Assembly: GCA_016204905.1 (NCBI GenBank) | Contig: JACQJU010000137.1 | Location: 1-5,353, forward strand | DNA length: 5,353 nt | Origin: Candidatus Gottesmanbacteria bacterium | Lineage (GTDB): Bacteria; Patescibacteriota; Microgenomatia; 2-02-FULL-39-11 | Direction of reading: 5' to 3' | Part shown: piece after piece, positions 1-5,353 of the stretch | Layout: the number at the start of each line of letters is the position of its first letter | Position numbering within the stretch: position 1 is the first letter of the stretch | The notes under the pieces: generated by a model | What the model was told of the DNA's origin: nothing | Database searches by the model: none | The model's input: the letters and a program-made list of their open reading frames with translations, nothing else | Translations under genes and position numbers: made by a program

Positions 1-2933
1 CATGAAGAGAGTTCTTTTTTTAAAAACTGTCCGGTATATGAATGGGTATTTTTTATTATTTCAGATGGTGAACCTTGGGCTATGATCTGGCCTCCTTTTT
101 CGCCGCCTTCTGGGCCTAAATCGATTATCCAATCAGCATTTTTTATAACATCTAAGTTATGTTCTATGACGAGTACTGTATTTCCTAGATAAATTAATTG
201 TTTTAGGACATGAAGAAGTTTTTCTAAATCAGCAAAATGAAGACCAGTAGTAGGCTCATCTAATATATAGATGGTATTTCGACTACTTCTTTTGGATAGT
301 TCGGTGGCAAGCTTTACTCTTTGAGCTTCCCCTCCTGATAGTGTCGGTGCTGGCTGGCCTAGGTGGATATAGGATAAACCCACTTGATTGAGAGTAAGTA
401 ATTTATCATACAGTCCTGGGATATTTTGGAAGAAAGATAGCGCTCCTTCCGCTGTTAGATTTAATATATCGGCAATATTTTTGTCCTTGTAAAATACTTC
501 TAGTGTCTCAGAATTATACCTTTTACCTTGGCAGACTTCGCATTCGACATAAACATCGGGGAGAAATTGCATTTCTATTTTTACTTGTCCTTCTCCACTA
601 CAGGCGTCACATCGTCCAGAGGCAACATTGAAGGAGAATCTACCTGGTCCATAACCTTTCATCTTCGCAATAGGAGTGGAAGCAAAGAGTTCCCTAATAT
701 AAGAAAAAATGCCAGTATAGGTCACTGGATTACTGCGTGGAGTCCTGCCTATCGGGGACTGATCAATAAGTACTACTCTCCTTAGGTTTTCTGTCCCTAT
801 GATCGAGGTAAATTTGCCAGGTTTCTCTCTATGATAAGGATTATAAATCTGGGCTAAAGCATGATAAAGAGTCTCGACTACCAATGTAGATTTACCACTA
901 CCTGAAACTCCGGTGATACAAACTAATTTGCCCAAAGGAATAGAAAAATTGATATTTTTGAGATTATTTTGGCAGCAACCTAGTAGTTTTAGCTCTCCTT
1001 GTGATGTGGGTAGATTAGGTATATTGGCCATATTTGTTTCTTGTATAATTCTCTTTCTACCCGATAGGTATTTACCAGTAAGAGAGATATTACTTTTAAT
1101 AATTTCTTTTGGTGTACCTGAGGCTATAATTTTACCGCCCAATCTACCCGCCTCGGGTCCGAAATCAAATATGTAATCAGATGAAGTCATCATCTCTTTG
1201 TCATGTTCCACTACTATGACAGTGTTACCAAGGTTTTTGAGATGTTTAAGTGTTGTTATGAGTCGATTGTTATCTCGGGGATGGAGACCTATTGAGGGCT
1301 CATCCAGAACATAAAGAACACCAGATAAGCCAGATCCTATTTGAGATGCGAGCCTGATCCTTTGTGCTTCTCCTCCGGCCAGAGTGGTTGCACTTCTATC
1401 TAAAGTTAAATAATCTAATCCAACCGAGAGTAAGAATTGTAATCTCCCCTGGATCTCTTTAAGGATCATATTTCCTATTGCTTTTTCCCTAGGAGAGAGA
1501 ATGGTATCTTTCTCCAGAGACTTAAACCAAGAAAAAGCATGGTCAATAGAAAGAGTAGTGATATCAATTATTGATTTTTGATCGATAGTGATACCAAGCA
1601 TTTCTTTTTTTAGGCGTTTGCCCTCGCAAGTGGGACAGATTTCAGTGCGCATATACTTTTCTATTTCAGCTCTGACAAACTCAGACTCTGTTTCGGAAAA
1701 ACGCTTTTCTAGCTCAGAGATGATGCCGGGGAAGGTTTCATAGATAGTAACATTGCGTCCATAGCGGTTTTGTCCATCTACTTCGTGGATCTCTTCCCCA
1801 GTGCCAAAATACAATATTTTTTTCTGTTTTTCAGTGATATTTTTCAGAGGTTTGCGAGTGTCGATGCCATATTTTTCTCCTACATGTAAAACTACTCGAG
1901 AAAACCAGGTGTCGTTGACGAACATTCTGCCAAAAGGCAATATGCCTCCTTCTGTAAGAGACAGATTAGGGTTAATGACCAAATCAGGATCAACTTTGAG
2001 GAGGGTGCCAATACCACTGCAGGTGGGACAGGCACCATGTGGAGAATTGAAAGAAAAAGAACGTGGTTCTATTTCAGGAATATTTATATTGCATACCGGG
2101 CAAGCAAATTTTTGGGAATAGAGATGATCGACCATATTTTTGGGCTTTTCGGGAAAATCAAAAGAGGCGTCGTTGATAATCGAGGCGATAATAAGACCTT
2201 CAGATAATTTCAAACCCTGTTCAACTGCATCAGTGAGCCTCCTTTTTAGCTCAGATAACTTTTGGCTACCTTTGAGAAGCTTAAAATCTATAGTTAGTTT
2301 GTCGATTATGACATCAATATTGTGTTTATTGGTTTTTATGAGAACTAGATTATCATTTAGACTGTAAACAGACTGATCCAATCTGACCTTAGTAAAACCT
2401 TTGGAGCGCAAATTATCAAATAATTGATTAAATTCTCCCTTTCGCCCTCGTACTACGGGAGAAAGAAGAAGTAAACGGAATTGTTTTTTGCTAGAATCTC
2501 GGGCTAGATAGAGAATTTGGTCTACTATCTGTTCGGCTGACTGACGCTCTATTTCCCGGCCGCAATTGGGACAATGTGGATGACCGACTCTGGCAAAAAG
2601 TAGTCTTAGGTAATCATAAATCTCGGTTATCGTGCCTACGGTAGAACGGGGGTTGTGAGAGGTAGATTTTTGGTCAATGGATATGGCTGGTGATAATCCT
2701 TCGATAGAATCTACGTCCGGCTTATCCATGACGCCTAAAAATTGACGGGCATAAGCTGATAAACTCTCGACATAACGCCTTTGTCCCTCGGCATAGATAG
2801 TATCAAAAGCAAGAGAGGATTTGCCCGATCCTGATAGGCCGGTAAAGACTACCAATTGGTTTTTGGGTATATCGATATTGATATTTTTGAGATTATGTTG
2901 CCTGGCACCCCGGACTTTTATGAATTCGGACAT
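1..2933 (-). CDS. uvrA: UvrA, excinuclease ABC subunit A (3' end just outside the window)
   Basis: UvrA is the ABC-type ATPase that finds helix-distorting DNA damage and loads UvrB onto it. The frame is open from ATG at 2933 for 977 codons to base 3. The last two visible bases are TG, so a TGA stop may follow directly. The C-terminus (…TGQFLKKELSS) aligns with the end of E. coli UvrA, so at most a few residues are missing. Seen in order: Walker A GLSGSGKS (about 32-39); CxxC pairs at 121/124, 278/281, 302/305 and 433/436; first ABC signature LAGGEAQR (518-525); Walker B LDEPSIGLH (543-551); EHD (576-578); second Walker A GVSGSGKS (675-682); C4 zinc module C775/C778/C798/C801; second signature LSGGEAQR (865-872); LDEPTTGLH (891-899); EHN. 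The ATG lies a few codons before the family's conserved start (VRGARQHNLKNI), which fixes it. No Shine-Dalgarno is visible. The first signature has Ala519 where Ser is usual. About 25 more residues than E. coli precede the C278 zinc pair, within or near the UvrB-binding region. uvrA has its own promoter and lies 245 bp downstream of uvrB. Identification is near certain. Confidence 0.98.
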   Translation of the reverse strand, partial: MSEFIKVRGARQHNLKNINIDIPKNQLVVFTGLSGSGKSSLAFDTIYAEGQRRYVESLSAYARQFLGVMDKPDVDSIEGLSPAISIDQKSTSHNPRSTVGTITEIYDYLRLLFARVGHPHCPNCGREIERQSAEQIVDQILYLARDSSKKQFRLLLLSPVVRGRKGEFNQLFDNLRSKGFTKVRLDQSVYSLNDNLVLIKTNKHNIDVIIDKLTIDFKLLKGSQKLSELKRRLTDAVEQGLKLSEGLIIASIINDASFDFPEKPKNMVDHLYSQKFACPVCNINIPEIEPRSFSFNSPHGACPTCSGIGTLLKVDPDLVINPNLSLTEGGILPFGRMFVNDTWFSRVVLHVGEKYGIDTRKPLKNITEKQKKILYFGTGEEIHEVDGQNRYGRNVTIYETFPGIISELEKRFSETESEFVRAEIEKYMRTEICPTCEGKRLKKEMLGITIDQKSIIDITTLSIDHAFSWFKSLEKDTILSPREKAIGNMILKEIQGRLQFLLSVGLDYLTLDRSATTLAGGEAQRIRLASQIGSGLSGVLYVLDEPSIGLHPRDNNRLITTLKHLKNLGNTVIVVEHDKEMMTSSDYIFDFGPEAGRLGGKIIASGTPKEIIKSNISLTGKYLSGRKRIIQETNMANIPNLPTSQGELKLLGCCQNNLKNINFSIPLGKLVCITGVSGSGKSTLVVETLYHALAQIYNPYHREKPGKFTSIIGTENLRRVVLIDQSPIGRTPRSNPVTYTGIFSYIRELFASTPIAKMKGYGPGRFSFNVASGRCDACSGEGQVKIEMQFLPDVYVECEVCQGKRYNSETLEVFYKDKNIADILNLTAEGALSFFQNIPGLYDKLLTLNQVGLSYIHLGQPAPTLSGGEAQRVKLATELSKRSSRNTIYILDEPTTGLHFADLEKLLHVLKQLIYLGNTVLVIEHNLDVIKNADWIIDLGPEGGEKGGQIIAQGSPSEIIKNTHSYTGQFLKKELSS

Positions 2934-2941
2934 ATTGAAAG

Positions 2942-3027
2942 TAATTAAGTAAATAGAAATTAAGTAATTAGGAAATAAAAAAATAATATTTAAACCCTTA
3001 ATTACTCAATTACTAATGACTCAATTA
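2942..3027 (-). repeat. 29-bp imperfect inverted repeat in the uvrA leader
   Basis: The arms are 2942-2970 and 2999-3027, separated by a 28-nt spacer. By hand alignment 24 of 29 positions match. In the minus-strand RNA two of the five mismatches become G·U pairs, leaving three unpaired positions. Each arm is itself two near-copies of a roughly 15-nt unit (TAATTGAGT or TAATTAAGT followed by a few bases). The inner 13 bp (2958-2970 with 2999-3011) pair without interruption if one G·U is allowed. The repeat starts about 13 nt after the predicted transcription start and ends 8 nt before the uvrA ATG, so it would fill most of the leader RNA. The spacer carries a run of seven T on the minus strand, but no T-run follows the stem, so it does not look like an intrinsic terminator. 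Function is unknown: it could be a translation-controlling hairpin, a degenerate palindromic repeat, or low-complexity sequence. Confidence 0.75.
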
Positions 3028-3046
3028 TTTTCTAATGGAACATTAT

Positions 3047-3076
3047 ATTATAGAGGAAAATGGTGTGTTATGCCAA
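3047..3076 (-). promoter_or_regulatory. Probable sigma70-type promoter of uvrA
   Basis: On the minus strand TTGGCA (3076-3071) is followed after 18 bp by TATAAT (3052-3047). The -10 box is a perfect consensus match and the -35 box differs from TTGACA at one base. Transcription would start near 3040, giving uvrA a leader of about 107 nt. This makes uvrA a separate transcription unit, although read-through from uvrB is also possible. I saw no E. coli-type (CTGT-N8-ACAG) or Gram-positive-type (GAAC-N4-GTTC) LexA box over or beside it, so SOS control is not evident. Confidence 0.75.
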
Positions 3077-3101
3077 GAGGGGGAAAGAGGTGATTCGTAG
3101 A

Positions 3102-3161
3102 ATCGTTTATCGTTAGTTCGAAAAATCTTATTATTGAAACGATGAACAAACAACGAACTAA
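3102..3161. repeat. Two crossing complementary segment pairs between uvrB and uvrA
   Basis: Two perfect inverted-repeat pairs interleave here. ATCGTTT (3102-3108) matches AAACGAT (3137-3143), and TTAGTTCG (3113-3120) matches CGAACTAA (3154-3161). Because the pairs cross, an RNA could form either stem or both as a pseudoknot-like fold. The region is built from repeated words (TTCGTT, ATCGTT, GAAC), so the complementarity may just reflect low complexity. It lies in the uvrB 3' untranslated region and upstream of the uvrA -35 box. No gene is visible between 2934 and 3178. Confidence 0.45.
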
Positions 3162-3178
3162 TTATGATGTAAGAACTT

Positions 3179-5194
3179 TTAGAGAGATTTGATCTCTCTT
3201 ATCTTATCTCTAAGAGTTGCGGCAAGTTCAAAATTTAGATCAACGGCCGCGGTTTTCATCTCCCGAGTGAGTTTTTTGGTCAATTTAGTTTTGTCTTCGG
3301 GTATAAGTTGATCTATATCGATATTGAGTAATTTGGTATATGATTGTTTTTTTCTGTTATCGAAATAATTTAGGTATTCATTCTCTTCTTGTTCTGCAAC
3401 TAATTTTTGTCTGACTGGTTTGATAATAGACTCTGGGGTAATAGAATGTTTCTGGTTATAATCTTTTTGAATTTTCCTTCGTCTTGCGACTTCTTTGATA
3501 GCGTCTTTCATGGCATCGGTGATGTTGTCAGCATACATCACAACAGTACCATTGATATGTCTGGCTGCTCTACCCATAGTTTGAATAAGAGCTGTTTTGC
3601 TGCGCAAAAATCCTTGCTGATCGGCATCAAGTATGGCAACGAGTGATACTTCGGGTAAATCGAGGCCTTCTCGAAGTAAATTGATGCCGACTATAACATC
3701 ATATTTACCAAGTCTCAAATCATCGAGTATATCACTCCTTTCTAGAGTTATGACATCAGCATGGAGATAATGCACTTTCATATTTTTTTCCTTCAGGAAA
3801 CTGGATAATGCTTCGGCCATCTTTTTGGTAAGTGTGGTGACTAGCACTCTTTCTTTCCGCTCGACTCTTTCTTCGATTCTTGTGATCAGATCATCGATTT
3901 GGCCAGCCGTGGGACGGATGGTAATTTCGGGATCAGTAAGACCCGTGGGTCTAATGAGTTGCTCTGCTATGTTGCCTTCGGCAATAGAGACTTCCCATCT
4001 ATCAGGAGTTGCTGAAACGTAAATAGTTCGATGAACTCTTTGCATAAATTCGACAAATTTAAGGGGACGATTGTCTAGAGCGGCAGGTAAACGAAAACCA
4101 AAATCGATAAGAGTTTGTTTTCGTGCACGATCGCCATTGTACATACCCCTTATCTGGGGAATGGTCATATGGGATTCGTCGATAACTAAGAGCCAGTCTT
4201 TTTTTGCTGCTTCTTCAAAATAATCTAAAAGTGTATATGGAGGATCGCCAGGCAGGCGTCCATCAAAATAGCGGGAGTAATTTTCTATGCCATTAACAAA
4301 ACCAATTTCTTGGATCATTTCCAAATCATAATTGACTTTCTGAAATAGTCTTTGAGCTTCGAGTAGCTTTCCCTGTTTTTTAAACCAACCTACCCGCTCT
4401 TCTAAATCTTTTTTGATCACTGCAAAGACTGCTATTTGTTTGGTAGGATCTGTCATATAATGCTTGGCTGGGTAAATTACAGTCTTATCCAGATCTTTTA
4501 TTTTGGTACCATTTAGTGGGTCTAGCTTTTCTAATGACAATATTTTGTCACCGTCTGTGCTGATTCTGATAGCTGTATCTTCATAGGCCGGGAACAGATC
4601 TATGTTTTCTCCTCTGACCCTAAAAGAGCCTCGATGAAATCCGTAGTCAGAACGGGAATACATGAGGTCCACCAAGCGTTTAAATAGGGACTGGCGACTT
4701 ATTTGAATACCTTTTTTCAGCTCTAGAACAAAATGGCCATATTCGCGCGGGGAGCCGATGTTATAGATACAGGAGACTGAAGCGACAACAATAGTATCTT
4801 TTCGGGTCAGCAAATTGGTAGTAGCGGCCAGACGTAATTTATCGATTTCTTCATTTATTTCTGTTTCTTTTTCGATATAGGTATCGGTTTGGGGAACATA
4901 GGCCTCGGGCTGATAATAATCATAATAAGAAACAAAATAGGAAACGGCATTTTGGGGAAAGAAATCGCGGAATTCTTGATAGAGCTGAGCAGCCAGAGTT
5001 TTATTATGGGAAATGATGAGGGTGGGTTTTTGCAACAGGGCAATAATATTGGCCATCGTAAATGTTTTGCCTGAACCAGTAACACCCAGGAGGACTTGGT
5101 GGCGGTTATCACGAGTTAAGCTATTATAAAGTTTCTCAATTGCTTCTGGCTGATCTCCGGTAGGTTTGAAAGTAGATTGGAGTTGGAATTTCAC
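3179..5194 (-). CDS. uvrB: UvrB, excinuclease ABC subunit B
   Basis: UvrB is the helicase-like subunit that receives damaged DNA from UvrA, threads one strand behind its beta-hairpin, verifies the lesion, and forms the pre-incision complex for UvrC. Counting from the GTG start, the protein has 671 residues, close to E. coli UvrB (673). Seen in order: FKPTGDQPEAI at the N-terminus; Walker A GVTGSGKT (37-44); beta-hairpin YYDYYQPEAYVP (90-101) with its aromatic residues kept (Y90, Y91, Y93, Y94, Y99, Y106); ASVSCIY; DESH box (339-342); YVSATP (392-397); EQLIRPTGLTDPEI; GINLLREGLDLPEVSL (503-518); QTMGRAARH with arginines 542 and 545; and a C-terminal UVR domain (about 642-669) that in the family contacts UvrA and UvrC. 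GTG at 5194 is chosen because homology begins right there (VKFQLQSTFKPTGDQP). A longer TTG-started frame back to 5287 would add 31 residues that only translate the GC-rich element. No Shine-Dalgarno precedes either start. All catalytic motifs are intact, so the protein should be functional. Confidence 0.97.
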   Translation of the reverse strand: MKFQLQSTFKPTGDQPEAIEKLYNSLTRDNRHQVLLGVTGSGKTFTMANIIALLQKPTLIISHNKTLAAQLYQEFRDFFPQNAVSYFVSYYDYYQPEAYVPQTDTYIEKETEINEEIDKLRLAATTNLLTRKDTIVVASVSCIYNIGSPREYGHFVLELKKGIQISRQSLFKRLVDLMYSRSDYGFHRGSFRVRGENIDLFPAYEDTAIRISTDGDKILSLEKLDPLNGTKIKDLDKTVIYPAKHYMTDPTKQIAVFAVIKKDLEERVGWFKKQGKLLEAQRLFQKVNYDLEMIQEIGFVNGIENYSRYFDGRLPGDPPYTLLDYFEEAAKKDWLLVIDESHMTIPQIRGMYNGDRARKQTLIDFGFRLPAALDNRPLKFVEFMQRVHRTIYVSATPDRWEVSIAEGNIAEQLIRPTGLTDPEITIRPTAGQIDDLITRIEERVERKERVLVTTLTKKMAEALSSFLKEKNMKVHYLHADVITLERSDILDDLRLGKYDVIVGINLLREGLDLPEVSLVAILDADQQGFLRSKTALIQTMGRAARHINGTVVMYADNITDAMKDAIKEVARRRKIQKDYNQKHSITPESIIKPVRQKLVAEQEENEYLNYFDNRKKQSYTKLLNIDIDQLIPEDKTKLTKKLTREMKTAAVDLNFELAATLRDKIREIKSL
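3181..3199 (-). other. Hairpin over the uvrB stop codon
   Basis: AGAGAGAT (3199-3192, minus strand) and ATCTCTCT (3188-3181) form a perfect 8-bp stem with a 3-nt CAA loop. The last stem base is the T of the uvrB TAA stop. No T-run follows on the minus strand (AAAAGTTC), so a Rho-independent terminator is not supported. It may stabilise the 3' end of the uvrB message, or it may be incidental to the codons for the C-terminal residues. Confidence 0.5.
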
Positions 5195-5203
5195 AATTGT
5201 AAT

Positions 5204-5287
5204 TTGCGGGTCCTGCCACTCGGCAGCCCCATAGCCACCCACAAGGGGACCCCGGCTATGGTGCTCCCCGCCTCGTGTCACCCGCAA
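5204..5287 (-). repeat. GC-rich structured element with terminal inverted repeats, upstream of uvrB
   Basis: This 84-bp block is about 69% G+C by hand count (58 of 84) in clearly AT-rich surroundings. Its ends are perfect 8-bp inverted repeats, TTGCGGGT (5204-5211) and ACCCGCAA (5280-5287). Inside are CTGCC-ACTC-GGCAG (5213-5226), a 5-bp stem with a four-base loop, and CCATAGCC / GGCTATGG (5229-5236 with 5254-5261), an 8-bp stem with a 17-nt GC-rich loop. The remaining arm (5262-5279) has a GGGG on the minus strand that could pair with CCCC in that loop. The whole folds as a closed multibranch junction on either strand. GTAA flanks it on both sides (5199-5202 and 5288-5291), like a short target duplication, though four bases can match by chance. 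It ends ten bases before the uvrB GTG. I do not recognise it as a known riboswitch class. It is either a small inserted palindromic repeat (MITE- or REP-like) or a structured leader RNA. Confidence 0.7.
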
Positions 5288-5307
5288 GTAAAATTAATGT
5301 TTGATAT

Positions 5308-5316
5308 ATTTTATCA
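5308..5316 (-). promoter_or_regulatory. Possible extended -10 promoter of uvrB
   Basis: On the minus strand TGATAAAAT (5316-5308) fits an extended -10 element (TG-n-TATAAT) with one mismatch. No good -35 box lies 16-18 bp upstream. Transcription would start near 5301, giving a uvrB leader of about 107 nt that contains the whole GC-rich element. Upstream are two direct copies of AGTCAA (minus strand, 5335-5330 and 5326-5321) nine bases apart, which could be a protein-binding site or chance. Nothing else is identifiable out to 5353. Confidence 0.4.
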
Positions 5317-5353
5317 TATTTTGACTCTCTTGACTTTCGGGTTTTTTTGGCTA

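Noticed and set aside
528..2367. Four plus-strand open frames of 75-106 codons.
   Set aside because: All lie antisense to the conserved uvrA frame and show no recognisable domain.
3060..3116. Plus-strand 18-codon frame (MVCYAKRGKEVIRRIVYR) preceded by AGAGGA.
   Set aside because: The purine run is only about 2 nt from the ATG, the frame overlaps the minus-strand uvrA promoter, and there is no recognisable homology.
3111..3161. Integron attC-like site, suggested by GTTAGTTCG … CGAACTAAT.
   Set aside because: The inner L boxes and spacer arrangement of attC are absent, there is no cassette gene, and the words are part of a low-complexity stretch.
3030..3178. LexA/SOS box controlling uvrA.
   Set aside because: GAAC and GTTC words occur, but not as an inverted pair at the right spacing, and no CTGT-N8-ACAG is present.
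3181..3199. Rho-independent terminator at the end of uvrB.
   Set aside because: The 8-bp stem is perfect but AT-rich, covers the stop codon, and is followed by AAAAGTTC rather than a T-run.
3407..5112. Plus-strand frames at 3407, 3825 and 4889, and a second minus-strand frame at 4855-5112.
   Set aside because: They overlap conserved uvrB sequence in other frames. Their apparent peptides are off-frame readings of uvrB.
1..5194. Alternative genetic code (TGA as Gly or Trp), as in some candidate phyla.
   Set aside because: Neither uvrA nor uvrB contains an in-frame TGA, and conserved glycines are all GGN.
5330..5353. Plus-strand terminator tail (CTTTCGGG followed by seven T).
   Set aside because: No complementary stem can be found before the T-run within the window, and no plus-strand gene leads into it.

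Overview
The window holds two nucleotide-excision-repair genes, both read on the minus strand. uvrB (671 codons) lies at the right, and uvrA starts downstream of it and runs off the left edge with nearly all of its length visible. Together they encode the damage-recognition half of the UvrABC excinuclease: UvrA dimers scan DNA and load UvrB, and UvrB opens and verifies the lesion for UvrC. uvrC is not in the window.

The DNA is AT-rich. Glycines are written with GGN codons and neither gene has an in-frame TGA, so nothing suggests an altered genetic code. Neither gene has a recognisable Shine-Dalgarno sequence, and the intergenic DNA is made of reshuffled short AT-rich words. Together with metagenome-like protein sequences, this is compatible with an uncultivated bacterium, possibly of the Patescibacteria/CPR type. 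That placement is an impression rather than a demonstration.

Layout from right to left, which is the direction of transcription. Bases 5288-5353 hold a probable extended -10 promoter for uvrB. Bases 5204-5287 hold an 84-bp GC-rich (about 69% by hand count), strongly self-complementary element with an 8-bp perfect terminal inverted repeat. It sits ten bases from the GTG start of uvrB. uvrB occupies 5194-3179 and ends in a small hairpin over its stop codon. The 245-bp gap 3178-2934 holds a pair of crossing complementary segments, a clear sigma70-type promoter for uvrA (TTGGCA-18-TATAAT), and a 29-bp imperfect inverted repeat inside the predicted uvrA leader. uvrA then runs from 2933 past base 1.

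The enzymes themselves are ordinary apart from an Ala-for-Ser change in the first ABC signature of UvrA. The unexplained structure is in the leaders. Each gene is predicted to have a 5' leader of roughly 107 nt, nearly filled by a large fold. The GC-rich fold before uvrB looks foreign to its surroundings and is either an inserted palindromic repeat or a structured RNA.
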